Shown: one piece after another, positions 50,687-58,613 of the stretch
Numbering within the stretch: position 1 is the first letter of the stretch
Layout of the letters: each line of letters opens with the position of its first letter
Assembly: GCA_947304585.1 (NCBI GenBank)
Contig: CAMZBI010000006.1
Coordinates: 1 to 64,000 of the forward strand
From: an uncultured Clostridia bacterium
GTDB lineage: Bacteria; Bacillota; Clostridia; UBA1212
DNA length: 64,000 bases
Direction: 5' to 3'
Notes under the pieces: generated by a model
Told to the model about the DNA's origin: nothing
Databases searched by the model: none
Seen by the model: only the letters and a program-made list of their open reading frames with translations
Made by a program: the position numbers and the translations under genes

Positions 50687-52498
50687 GTGAAGAAAAGTTT
50701 TTCCGCTTTTGCGGCCGTTCTCATAGCCGTTCTGACGTTTTTTTCGTTTTCCGGAGTAGGCGCTTTTGCCGAAGATGACGTTGCAGGGGAAATAACGTTC
50801 TATTCCCAAAACTTTGAAAGCTACGAGGCATCCGCCGGCGCCACCGAGGAGTACGTTTTCAATGACGCCAAGGGCAACAAACCTGCAGGCTTCAACGAGT
50901 TCATCGGAGACGGTGAAAGGAGCGGCGCGATCATCAGTGCGGACAGGATCGGCGGGTCGAAGTCTCTGAGACTCATGCGTTACGACGGCGGCGTTGCCGA
51001 TATGCGTATAACGGGGCTCAATCTTGCAGCGCTCGGGGAGGGGTCAAGGATATCCTTCTCGTTCAAGTTTATGTACAAAACCCTGGGAAATTACGGCTTT
51101 TCCGTGCTTCTCGCGGGCATTCCGGAGTCCACCCACGTTGAGGATTACGGCGGAGGCGTCAGAAACATTTTCTCTTCGGGAACCGACGATGCGACCGGAA
51201 AGGACGTTCTCTATGCTGTCAATCTTGAGGGCGGATCCGTTGTGGTGACGGACGAACTCCATGCCGACACCGAGTATACCGTTGAGACCGTCTTTACCTC
51301 TGGCAGCGATGAGTTTGTCGTCTTTATCAACGGCGAGCGCATTGGCGATTTCAAGTACATCGGAAAAATGACCAATATCACGGCCATCAGATTTGACTGC
51401 CACGACTGGGCCGAGGAGAACGACATCTCCCGCTCCCAGAAGGGAAGCTGCCACGTCAACGAGGTCTATTTTGACGATATCAGACTTGCTGCTACACCGA
51501 ACGGACAGGCCTCGGAGCAGTCCAATAAACTGTTCAAGTTTAACAGCGAGGACTTTTGCTTCTATGACGATTTCGAGATCATGTTCGCAGGAGACGAATA
51601 CGAGCAGCCCAATGCCGAATCGGACACGTTCACGTATATGGGCGAGCTTCCGTTCCTGCAGTCTTCCGGTTCGCCCTTTGTCAATGCCTTCTCTTACGTG
51701 ATGCCGACGGATACCGACAGCGACTTTGAGGGGATCGCTCTTGCCGCCAAAGATTTTCTGGACATGAGGTTCTGGATGATCCTGGCGCCGGACGATGCGG
51801 AGGCAGATATTCTTGTCTATTTTACGATAAAAGTTAAGGACTTGAAGGGATGCTTTGACCTTTGCGTCACAAACAGGACAGAGGAGGCCACCTCCACCGA
51901 CAGCACGGACAGGGGCGGAATGGTTATAAGACTCGAGCCGCTTCAGGACGGCAAGGTCGCGTTGATGAACGCCGCCCGCCAATACGTTGGCACGATCGAA
52001 AAGGACAAAACGGTCACACTTGGGGCCGGATTCTTTATGGACACGCAGGACTACGTGATCTTCCTTGACGGAGAGATGGTGAAGGGCAGTATGTCGTATT
52101 ACCCGGAAAGTTTTCACGGCGCCAGCGCTCTCCGTTTAGATCTTGAGGGCACCGGAAGCGAGGTCGTATTCGACGACATATCTATAGATTACGGCGAGCT
52201 CGAAGAGATCTCCGGAGAACCTGCAACGGAGGAGCCTGAGTCCACGCCCGAACCCACTGAGCCGGCAACAGAGGAACCGACAGAGGCGCCAACGGAGGAA
52301 CCGACGCCAAAGCCTGAGGACGAGCCCACTGCCGCTCCGGAAACCGCTTCCCAGCCTACAGCAGAAGAGCCCCATGAAGATCCCACCGAAGCTCCCAAGC
52401 AGAACAAAGGCTGCGGCGAAATCGTTACGCCGGCAATCGCGGTCATTTTTGCCGGAGTTGCATTGATTCCGATGTCTTGCAGGAAGAAAAAGGGTTGA
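50687..52498 (+). CDS. Secreted surface protein with two beta-sandwich modules, PT-rich linker and membrane anchor
   Basis: GTG start at 50687 with AAAGGAGG 8 bases upstream; 603 residues. An N-terminal signal peptide is cut near GAFAED. Two similar modules (about 35-270 and 285-510) each start with strands such as YSQNFESYE or FYDDFEIMF and end with VNEVYFDDIRL or VVFDDISIDYG, the pattern of LamG/jelly-roll domains. A Glu/Pro/Thr-rich linker follows, then a hydrophobic helix (TPAIAVIFAGVALIPMS) and the basic tail CRKKKG, preceded by KGCG. This suggests wall-spanning anchoring with a free stem. No LPXTG motif. Confidence 0.82.
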   Translation: MKKSFSAFAAVLIAVLTFFSFSGVGAFAEDDVAGEITFYSQNFESYEASAGATEEYVFNDAKGNKPAGFNEFIGDGERSGAIISADRIGGSKSLRLMRYDGGVADMRITGLNLAALGEGSRISFSFKFMYKTLGNYGFSVLLAGIPESTHVEDYGGGVRNIFSSGTDDATGKDVLYAVNLEGGSVVVTDELHADTEYTVETVFTSGSDEFVVFINGERIGDFKYIGKMTNITAIRFDCHDWAEENDISRSQKGSCHVNEVYFDDIRLAATPNGQASEQSNKLFKFNSEDFCFYDDFEIMFAGDEYEQPNAESDTFTYMGELPFLQSSGSPFVNAFSYVMPTDTDSDFEGIALAAKDFLDMRFWMILAPDDAEADILVYFTIKVKDLKGCFDLCVTNRTEEATSTDSTDRGGMVIRLEPLQDGKVALMNAARQYVGTIEKDKTVTLGAGFFMDTQDYVIFLDGEMVKGSMSYYPESFHGASALRLDLEGTGSEVVFDDISIDYGELEEISGEPATEEPESTPEPTEPATEEPTEAPTEEPTPKPEDEPTAAPETASQPTAEEPHEDPTEAPKQNKGCGEIVTPAIAVIFAGVALIPMSCRKKKG

Positions 52499-52540
52499 GG
52501 GACAGAAGGGCAGTATCTTGAAAAGCATTATATTTAACAC

Positions 52541-52569
52541 GAAAACCACGCAACTCCCGCGTGGTTTTC
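52541..52569. terminator. Strong bidirectional terminator
   Basis: GAAAACCACGC (52541-52551) and GCGTGGTTTTC (52559-52569) pair perfectly with a 7-base loop; T or A runs on both sides serve the convergent genes. Confidence 0.88.
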
Positions 52570-52600
52570 TGCAATTGTGATCATGTTATACGTCAATTCT

Positions 52601-53341
52601 TCAGTCGTCCGACACAATGTTGACCTCGCCCATCTGGTTCTTGACCCTAATAACGATCGTCCGGGTGGTGTTTTCTCCGTCGGGACGGCAGTTAACGGCG
52701 CCCATCGAAACGTCGGAACTGAGATCCACGTGCCAGCTTCTGGGAATGTGGACCCGGGTCTCGCCCATCTGGTTCACAAGGTTCAGGCTCAGGGTTCCCT
52801 CGGTGTCCCCGGTGTCCGTGTTCTGGTAGAAGACCGTGAGCTCGCCAAGCTGGTTGATCAGGTTGACGCCTGGCTGGGTCGAAGCGTCCACGTAGTAGAT
52901 GTGGCTGCCCAACTTGAAATTGACCGGGTCGCTTGAATCCGAACTCCCGTATGTCACGGTTTCCTTGCCCTTTGAGCCGTTCTTGGAGAAAAACTGCTTC
53001 GCCTTCGGCCGAAAAATGATCCACACAGCGGCGTCAAGCAGCACCGCGGCCAAAATTATGTACCAGTTGTTGACAAAATCGGGGCTTTTGCCAATGGCAT
53101 TGCCGATCTCCTTCTCAAAGAGCATGAATCCAAGCCCCAGAGGTATGAACAGGCTGAGGCGATTGGCAAGTGTCTTGCTGAAGGCAACCTTTTTTATGAT
53201 CCAGTAGAGCAGGGCCGCGGCCAGGAACCATTTCCACAGCGGGATCGCGAACACCGCAAGCTCAGGCATGAAGGCGTAAAACAGAAGGCCTACGCCGGCA
53301 ATCAGTACAAGTATTCCAAATATTATCGCACCGTTTTTCAT
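52601..53341 (-). CDS. LiaF-like membrane protein
   Basis: Protein of 246 residues: about four hydrophobic segments in residues 1-110, then a soluble C-terminal half with stacked beta strands (LINQLGELTVFY, LVNQMGETRVHIP, VKNQMGEVNIVSDD) as in LiaF/VraT-like and cell-wall-stress response proteins. The repeated N-Q-L/M-G-E signature fits that fold. It is cotranscribed with the LytTR gene (4-base overlap). Confidence 0.72.
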   Translation of the reverse strand: MKNGAIIFGILVLIAGVGLLFYAFMPELAVFAIPLWKWFLAAALLYWIIKKVAFSKTLANRLSLFIPLGLGFMLFEKEIGNAIGKSPDFVNNWYIILAAVLLDAAVWIIFRPKAKQFFSKNGSKGKETVTYGSSDSSDPVNFKLGSHIYYVDASTQPGVNLINQLGELTVFYQNTDTGDTEGTLSLNLVNQMGETRVHIPRSWHVDLSSDVSMGAVNCRPDGENTTRTIVIRVKNQMGEVNIVSDD

Positions 53342-53835
53342 TTCAGTATCATCCTCATTTCTTCAAGTTTTTCGCGGAAGGGTCTGTAGTACATCCGCGA
53401 GATGTAGACCTGTTTTGGCGTTGTCGCAAAACCGACGCAGCAGGGGCCCGTGAGCTCACGCTTCAGCCAGCTGACCGCCTCAAGGTTCAGAATGCAGGTC
53501 TTCGACACCCGCATAAAGTTCTTCGGCAAGACCTCCTCCAGCTCGTAAAGCTTCATATCCGAGCAGTAGATCCGCTTGGCGGTGTGGGCCGTTACGCTAC
53601 CGCCGTCAGTCTCGAAAAAGAGCAGCTCGCCAACGTTCACCAGGTGCTCCTCATCGCCAATGCAAAGGGACAGCTTCCGCAAAGCCGTGCCTGCCCCGCC
53701 TGTCTCGAGCAGCTCCTGCAGTTTAAGAATTTCCGGCGTGAGTTTCCTGCAGCGGATGACCACTTCCTCGGGCCCGTCGGGATCAACTTCGATTTTTATT
53801 TTTCCGGTTATCCCGTTTAAGGTCGTATCGTTCAC
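53338..53835 (-). CDS. LytTR-family DNA-binding regulator without receiver domain
   Basis: About 165 residues. The C-terminal half is a LytTR domain: VNVGELLFFETDGGSVTAHTAKRIYCSDMKLYELEEVLPKNFMRVSKTCILNLEAVSWLKREL. No response-regulator receiver is present, as in simple LytTR regulators paired with a membrane protein. GTG at 53835 is chosen because GGAGG lies 8 bases upstream; the ATG at 53853 has no such site. A perfect-spacing promoter lies at 53904-53932. It probably controls its own operon with the LiaF-like partner (inference). Confidence 0.8.
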   Translation of the reverse strand: MNDTTLNGITGKIKIEVDPDGPEEVVIRCRKLTPEILKLQELLETGGAGTALRKLSLCIGDEEHLVNVGELLFFETDGGSVTAHTAKRIYCSDMKLYELEEVLPKNFMRVSKTCILNLEAVSWLKRELTGPCCVGFATTPKQVYISRMYYRPFREKLEEMRMILK

Positions 53836-53903
53836 TGCCTGAACCTCCGTCATTGTCTAAGCGGGCGGTGTCTCTTCGCCGGTTTTGCTGCCGCCCTGGG
53901 ATG

Positions 53904-53932
53904 ATTGTAAAAGAGTGCTGTTCTGTTGTCAA
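53904..53932 (-). promoter_or_regulatory. Promoter for the LytTR/LiaF-like operon
   Basis: Minus strand TTGACA (53927-53932), 17 bases, TACAAT (53904-53909). Confidence 0.75.
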
Positions 53933-53959
53933 TACCCTGAGAAGTAAGTGGTAGAAAAG

Positions 53960-54065
53960 GGGAGGTGAGTGGTGCGGAGTTGCGGCGCAAAACTCCTCAG
54001 CTCCGCAAGTGATGCGCGCAAGCGTCGTTGCTACGCAGTGCACAAATGATAGATAATAGTGAACA
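53960..54065. repeat. Decayed copy of the short-palindrome mosaic
   Basis: GCGGAG...CTCCGC (53974-54006), the linker AAGTGATGCG and ATAATAGTGAAC resemble the mosaic at 39927-40310, but several stems are broken. Confidence 0.55.
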
Positions 54066-54075
54066 ACGAATCTCC

Positions 54076-54104
54076 TTGACAAGCAATGCAGAATCGAGTA
54101 CTAT
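54076..54104 (+). promoter_or_regulatory. Promoter of the candidate antitoxin RNA
   Basis: TTGACA (54076-54081), 17 bases, TACTAT (54099-54104); predicted start near 54111. Confidence 0.65.
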
Positions 54105-54110
54105 ACTAAC

Positions 54111-54195
54111 GAAGGGACACCGATGACGGTTGCTCCAATAGTTTGGTTATGAACTAACCGCCTTATTTGGGTAGCAGGCGGTTAGTTCTTTTTTT
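54111..54195 (+). ncRNA. Candidate antisense RNA (type I antitoxin)
   Basis: From the promoter at 54076 a transcript of about 80 bases would run to a perfect 12-bp terminator, GAACTAACCGCC (54151-54162)/GGCGGTTAGTTC (54177-54188), followed by seven or more T. It converges on the toxin gene and would be complementary to the 3' end of its mRNA. Its 5' part GGGACACC...GGTTGCTCCA resembles the 5' leader of the toxin transcript. The arrangement resembles bsrG/SR4 and txpA/ratA of Bacillus (convergent, overlapping 3' ends). Confidence 0.6.
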
Positions 54196-54307
54196 ACTTT
54201 TTTATGATTTTTACGATAAGTGTCACAATACTGACTATAAGCGTCAGCATTGCAATCAAGTCCGTAAATGAAACCATGTCAGTTTCGGTGCTTTTGGTTT
54301 TGTTCAT
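54194..54307 (-). CDS. Small hydrophobic toxin peptide, Hol-Tox-like (37 residues)
   Basis: The reading frame starts at 54307 with AAAGGAGG 8 bases upstream and gives 37 residues: a polar N-terminus MNKTKSTETDMVSFTDLIAM, then a hydrophobic helix LTLIVSIVTLIVKI and a charged IKK end. The segment from Met11 (MVSFTDLIAM...) is like the putative holin-like toxins of Firmicutes (MVTYSDLF-type). The stop is immediately before the shared terminator hairpin. Type I toxins of this size insert in membranes. Call rests on small-protein pattern and context. Confidence 0.7.
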   Translation of the reverse strand: MNKTKSTETDMVSFTDLIAMLTLIVSIVTLIVKIIKK

Positions 54308-54429
54308 AGGCACCGCCTCCTTTCTCGAAGCCTCGAGTGGAGGGAAAAGAAACTTTTTAGCTCCACTCGTAAGAATGGAGCAACCGCCACCGTTATGGTG
54401 TCCCCCGGGTCGAATTAGTGACCGTGATT

Positions 54430-54438
54430 ATTGTATCA
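54430..54438 (-). promoter_or_regulatory. Extended -10 promoter for the toxin mRNA
   Basis: Minus strand TGATACAAT, an extended -10 element without a good -35. It gives a leader of about 115 bases with a stem CGAGTGGAG/CTCCACTCG and another CACC/GGTG hairpin, which could limit toxin translation. Confidence 0.45.
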
Positions 54439-54654
54439 TTTCAGTTCACGACAATCATTCACAAAAGTGTTTCCAAAAATGTCGAATCGGTTTGTTCACC
54501 TAAATATGCGTTTAATTTCGTGTTATTGCGATTTTCCTTTTCCGCTGTGTTTTTCAGCTTTTCTCAATCTTTTAAAAACTGCGAACAAATTTAAAAATGC
54601 CGAATGGAAGTTGACAATTAATAGTAATCAGCGAAGAGTGAATATTATAGTGAA

Positions 54655-54725
54655 ACTGCGCGGATCGCGACTCAGTCGCACCGCACAGCAACCACTGTCC
54701 ACTGTTCACTGGTAACTGTTCACTG
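54655..54725. repeat. Third relic of the palindrome family
   Basis: GCGAC-TCA-GTCGC (54667-54679) and the linker CCACTGTTCACTGGTAACTG, which is the complement type of the AGTGAACAGT linkers near 40,000. From 54440 to 54655 I see nothing else. Confidence 0.5.
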
Positions 54726-54794
54726 CGTTGAAATCGTGCGCTAAAAGCGTCCTAAGTGTGATTTCAACGCCTTAAATGCGCACGATTTCAACGC
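54725..54794. repeat. 17-bp perfect inverted repeat reaching into the isomerase-like gene
   Basis: GCGTTGAAATCGTGCGC at 54725-54741 and its exact complement at 54778-54794, the latter coding the last residues of the gene ending at 54772. A third partial copy (GATTTCAACGCC) lies between at 54760-54771. Confidence 0.75.
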
Positions 54795-56211
54795 CCAGCG
54801 CTTCCGCAATCTTCACGATCGTCCCGGCCTTGTGGCCGATGCCAAGAGCATAGTGGTGTGTCGGACCTTCCATGACCCAGCGCTTCACGAATTCCCTGGT
54901 GTCCGGCGGGAAGAAGCCTCTTGTGTTGGTGTTGCCGGTGGGCGGGATGGGGCCGTGTTTCGACTCACCTTCGCCGACCACAAACTTGAAGCCTGTCCGG
55001 GTCTGGGTCAGACCCAGTATGGTGATGGGGCCCTCTTTCAGCTTGAACTCAACGGAGGCGCCGGAGCCGGGCTTGCCATGGAACTTTTTGAGACTTCGAA
55101 GGACCGGCTTTCCCTCGGCAACCGCGATGTGGTGGGGGCCGTCGTGACCAACAAAAATGAAGTTTTCGTCAAAATCAAAGGGGTGGAATTCGGCGAAACT
55201 GCCGCCCATGCCAAGTCTGTCCATAATGAACATGGCAATCAGGGTCTTGATGTCGAATTCGCCGCACATGGGGATGCCCTTGGCGTTGAGGATGGAATTG
55301 CCGGCGATGAAGGAACTCACAAGGTCCCGCTGAGGGGAGCCGGGGAGGCCGTTGTAGTAGTAGGCGAGGCCCGAAAGGTCGTATTCCTTGACGAATTTTG
55401 AGAGGGTGACGGCGGTTCTGGAGGCTTTTTCCAGGTCCTTTTCGGTAAGTTTTTCGGTAATCGGGTCTGAGACCGGGTCAGGGGTGTCAAAAGTCTCAAG
55501 GATCAGCTGCCTCATCGAAGCGGTTTCCGCTTCTGTCACGGTCTCGCTGACCTTCAGTATATCGTCGATCTCCAGCAGGGGGACGTGGACCCCGAAGGCG
55601 GCGGCAATTGCCGTGGGGTCTGCATGCATGTCGTACATCGATTCCAGCACGTGGCCGATGAGGCCGAAGCGGGCGCCCCGGAGGCTGTGGAGCACGTTGG
55701 CGATGTCGCACCATTCCCTGATCTCAGCCAATGCCTTTTGATCGCCGTGAAGCTTGCCGATGATCACGTCCGAGATCTTCTTGCCCATTCGCACCGTAAC
55801 GCCGGTAAACTCGGGAACGGAGCAGATGCAGTCGTTTTCAAGCTGTTCTCTTGTGTTGGCGGTTGTGTAGTCAAGGTGACTCTTGGGCTGGAGGGCGATC
55901 AGCACCACCGGAACTTCAGCCTCCCTCATAATTGGGGCGAAGACGGAGGAAGTGGCGTAGGTCAGCATGTTGCAGAAAAGAACGTCGACCCCGTCGCTTT
56001 TCGCTTTGCGGGACACCTCGAAGGCTTTGGCGTTGGAGTCCACCATTCCGTAGTCAAAAATCTCTGCGCCAAAAGACGCGACCGTGCACTTGAGTTCCTC
56101 ATGGTACTTCATGAGGCTGTCCAAAAGGCCTTCAAACTGGTCCCAGTAGACGCTGTGGCCAACGCCAAAGAGTCCGATCCTTGCCGGCTCCGTTTTAATC
56201 CGTTCGATCAT
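54772..56211 (-). CDS. L-fucose/L-arabinose isomerase family protein
   Basis: 479 residues. N-terminal Rossmann-like domain (IGLFGVGHSVYWDQFEGL; VDVLFCNMLTYATSSVFAPI), a central domain, and a C-terminal region with candidate metal and active-site residues: Glu in GEFDIKT, Glu in AEFHPFDFDEN, His in GHDGPHH and His in GPTHHYALGIGH, in the order seen for arabinose/fucose isomerase-fold proteins. The substrate is a sugar of unknown kind. It is cotranscribed with the upstream hydrolase gene (3-base gap). The 3' end is part of an inverted repeat. Confidence 0.78.
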   Translation of the reverse strand: MIERIKTEPARIGLFGVGHSVYWDQFEGLLDSLMKYHEELKCTVASFGAEIFDYGMVDSNAKAFEVSRKAKSDGVDVLFCNMLTYATSSVFAPIMREAEVPVVLIALQPKSHLDYTTANTREQLENDCICSVPEFTGVTVRMGKKISDVIIGKLHGDQKALAEIREWCDIANVLHSLRGARFGLIGHVLESMYDMHADPTAIAAAFGVHVPLLEIDDILKVSETVTEAETASMRQLILETFDTPDPVSDPITEKLTEKDLEKASRTAVTLSKFVKEYDLSGLAYYYNGLPGSPQRDLVSSFIAGNSILNAKGIPMCGEFDIKTLIAMFIMDRLGMGGSFAEFHPFDFDENFIFVGHDGPHHIAVAEGKPVLRSLKKFHGKPGSGASVEFKLKEGPITILGLTQTRTGFKFVVGEGESKHGPIPPTGNTNTRGFFPPDTREFVKRWVMEGPTHHYALGIGHKAGTIVKIAEALGVEIVRI

Positions 56212-56214
56212 TTT

Positions 56215-57399
56215 TTACCTTCCTTTACGCAAAATGTCGTAGAATGTATTTCTGAGAGGCGCGATAAAAGCGTCATGGTTTGCAGGCGAGTGCTGGTGCA
56301 TGTACAAAAACCACACACCGTCATTCGGCGACACAAAGAACCAGGTGCCGAGAGCTCCCGACCAGCCCCATTCGCCAATGGCCCCCGAAGAAGCTTCCTT
56401 GTCCTGGACTCTGACGCCAAGCCCGAAGGTGTGCTCCGGACCGGAGATGGAGGGATCGCCGTGGGGGTCGTTGTAGCAGGCCCGCTGGGAGGCGGTGAGG
56501 GCAGGAGTGACCATTTGCCGGATCGTCTCAGGCTTCAGAAGGCCTTTTGAAGGCGCCAGCATTTCCGCCAAAAACAGGGCATAATCCCTTGCGGTGCCCA
56601 CAAGTCCCGAGCCGCCGGAGAAGACACCGAAATCTTCCGTTCCTTCAAATGCGGGTATCGGAACCGGTCTCGGGGGCAGGGGAATGTTTACGTATCTTCC
56701 GTTTATAAAGGCGGTGTTTTCCGCAAGTCTCGGCCTTAGCTCCGCCGGCAGTTTCTGGAAGAAAAAAGTCTCCTTCATGCCAAGGGGCCCGAAAATATGG
56801 TTTTCAAAATACTCGTCAAGCCTTTCCTCCGACAATATCTCAACAACAGCGCCAAGGACGTCGTGGGAGAGCCCGTAAAGATATTTCGCTCCCGGGTCAA
56901 AGGAGAGGGGAATACCTGCGATCTCTTTGGCAAATCCAACGGTGTCAAGGCCCTTGCCGGTCTTCAGTTTTTCACGCCAACTCTCCGCAAATGCAGCGGC
57001 CTTTCCGCTTCCGTCGGTGAGAAAATACGAAAGGCCGGAGGTCATGGTGAGGAGATTCCAAACTGTGATCTTCTCTGAGGCGGGCCTTTCATGGCCGTTT
57101 TCCCACACGGTGACGTTATTAAACTCGGGAATGAATTCATCGAGGTCGGCACCAAGATCCAGCAAGCCTTTTTCGACCAGCTGGAGAGCAGCGGTGACGG
57201 TGAAGACTTTGGTCATGGAGTAGAGGTGAAAAAGAGTGTCCGCGCCAACCGGGTCATCAGCTCTTTCGCTTTTGGTTCCCTCGTAGTTCTCAAAAAAGAT
57301 GCCATTTCTGTCGCCGCAGAGAAGGGCGTTCCCCGACGAAAAGCCCCGGTCGATTATCCTTTTTTGTTCTTCTGCAAGTCTTTTCCAGTCGTGATCCAT
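56215..57399 (-). CDS. Beta-lactamase-fold serine hydrolase (class C-related)
   Basis: About 394 residues. The active-site Ser-x-x-Lys motif is SMTK (in LFHLYSMTKVFTVTAALQLV), the second motif is YGLSHDVLG in place of the YxN, and HTFGLGV followed by GWSGALGTWFF is the C-terminal HxG/KTG-like region. Such enzymes act as esterases or D-amino-peptidases more often than true lactamases. No signal peptide is evident, so it is probably cytosolic. Start 57399 has a weak GGACGGAA site; an ATG at 57450 adds 17 residues. Confidence 0.8.
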   Translation of the reverse strand: MDHDWKRLAEEQKRIIDRGFSSGNALLCGDRNGIFFENYEGTKSERADDPVGADTLFHLYSMTKVFTVTAALQLVEKGLLDLGADLDEFIPEFNNVTVWENGHERPASEKITVWNLLTMTSGLSYFLTDGSGKAAAFAESWREKLKTGKGLDTVGFAKEIAGIPLSFDPGAKYLYGLSHDVLGAVVEILSEERLDEYFENHIFGPLGMKETFFFQKLPAELRPRLAENTAFINGRYVNIPLPPRPVPIPAFEGTEDFGVFSGGSGLVGTARDYALFLAEMLAPSKGLLKPETIRQMVTPALTASQRACYNDPHGDPSISGPEHTFGLGVRVQDKEASSGAIGEWGWSGALGTWFFVSPNDGVWFLYMHQHSPANHDAFIAPLRNTFYDILRKGR

Positions 57400-57471
57400 T
57401 GTTCCGTCCCGATTTCGGCAGGCTAAAGCATCAACTGAAGCCTCAGCCAAAGCGCCAATAAAGCTTTTGAA

Positions 57472-57500
57472 ATTTTACCACCGGATCTTCCCACTGTCAA
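57472..57500 (-). promoter_or_regulatory. Promoter for hydrolase-isomerase operon
   Basis: Minus strand TTGACA (57495-57500), 17 bases, TAAAAT (57472-57477). Confidence 0.75.
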
Positions 57501-57565
57501 TTTTAACGGGGTCACAGGTGCCAAAAAGACAGGCGACAAGGTCAGGCACCAAAGCAAATCCTTTG

Positions 57566-57594
57566 TTGACTTTACTTAACTAAAGTGTTACAAT
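57566..57594 (+). promoter_or_regulatory. his operon promoter with internal operator-like palindrome
   Basis: TTGACT (57566-57571), 17 bases, TACAAT (57589-57594). Between and over the -35 lies the palindrome ACTTTACTTAACTAAAGT (57569-57586), with eight of nine pairs matching. Its core TACTTAACTA resembles the TrpR operator core TAGTTAACTA. A TrpR-superfamily repressor (as the YerC/HisR type) would be a natural reader, but none is in the window. The position overlaps the -35 and the spacer, as expected for repression. Confidence 0.6.
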
Positions 57595-57605
57595 GAAAAC
57601 TTGTT

Positions 57606-57647
57606 CCGCTCCGCAAAAGAAGGAGCGGGACCGTCACAAAACTGACG
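57606..57647 (+). promoter_or_regulatory. his leader hairpins
   Basis: CCGCTCC/GGAGCGG (57606-57628) and CGTCA/TGACG (57632-57647) form two hairpins between the promoter and hisZ. No T-run and no His codons are seen, so neither a terminator nor a leader-peptide attenuator is supported. Upstream, 57517-57550 holds a GGTGCC/GGCACC inverted repeat. Confidence 0.4.
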
Positions 57648-57674
57648 CCTGACACCAAAGGAGCGACTTTTGAG

Positions 57675-58598
57675 ATGGAGATAGACATTGGCGTTTTGTC
57701 GAAAAGCGAACAGTTGGCGCTGGCTTTGAGAACTCTTTATGCGAAAAAGGGTTATTCCTGCTACCGCATGAGCAGATTCGAGGAGCTGAGCCTTTACACG
57801 GACAACTTGGATTTTCTGGTGTCTCCGGACATTCTGACTTTCACGGACAGAAACGGAAGGCTGAAGGCGCTGAAACCCGACGTCACCCTTTCCATTGTGA
57901 AGAGCAGGGCGGACGATCCGACGGTTTTGGACAGGATCTGCTACAGCGAGAGCGTTTTCCGGGTGCCCAACGAGGCGGATTCCTTCAAGGAGATCTCCCA
58001 GACCGGGGTGGAGTGCATTGGCAATGTTACGGAGGACGACGTTGCGGAGGTGACCTGCCTTGCCTGCGAGAGCCTGGATATTATTTCGAAAGACAATCTG
58101 CTTGTGGTCTCCGACCTGGACATCCTGAACAGGCTTATAACGGCGGCTTCGGAGAACGTTGACGTCAGAAAAAAACTTCTCGCCTTTGCAGGGCAGAAGA
58201 ACGTTGCCGCAATTAATAAGCTGGCGGGAAGCGGTGAGATTCCGGAAATTATTGGCAAAGGTCTTTCATCCCTGCTTCTCCTCTCCGGCGAAAACGGCGA
58301 GGTGCTTGAGGATCTGAGAAAGATATGCAGCGGGTTTTCCTGGGGCGGTCTTGCGGAGGCTTTTTCGGCCACTGTAAACAAGGTCGAGGAAAAGCTGGGC
58401 AGTGACAGTTCAAAACTCAGGATCGATTTCTCGGTCACCGGCGATCTGAAATATTACAACGGAATCGTCTTCCGGGGATTTGTAAAGGGCATCCACACAG
58501 GGGTGTTGACCGGCGGAAGATACGACGGTCTTATGGCAAAACTGGGGAAAAAATCAAAGGCCATCGGTTTTGCGGTGAGGACCGACATACTGAGCTGA
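57675..58598 (+). CDS. hisZ: ATP phosphoribosyltransferase regulatory subunit
   Basis: HisRS-like regulatory protein that activates short-form HisG in the first histidine step. The 307-residue protein has FLVSPDILTFTDRNGR, LKPDVTLSIVK and CYSESVFRV as in HisZ, and YYNGIVFRGFVKG and LTGGRYDGLM near the C-terminus; it is shorter than typical HisZ (about 380-400) because the C-terminal anticodon-like region is missing. AAAGGAG lies 11 bases upstream of ATG. First gene of the his operon. Confidence 0.9.
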   Translation: MEIDIGVLSKSEQLALALRTLYAKKGYSCYRMSRFEELSLYTDNLDFLVSPDILTFTDRNGRLKALKPDVTLSIVKSRADDPTVLDRICYSESVFRVPNEADSFKEISQTGVECIGNVTEDDVAEVTCLACESLDIISKDNLLVVSDLDILNRLITAASENVDVRKKLLAFAGQKNVAAINKLAGSGEIPEIIGKGLSSLLLLSGENGEVLEDLRKICSGFSWGGLAEAFSATVNKVEEKLGSDSSKLRIDFSVTGDLKYYNGIVFRGFVKGIHTGVLTGGRYDGLMAKLGKKSKAIGFAVRTDILS

Positions 58599-58613
58599 CC
58601 GGGGGAGGGAGTT

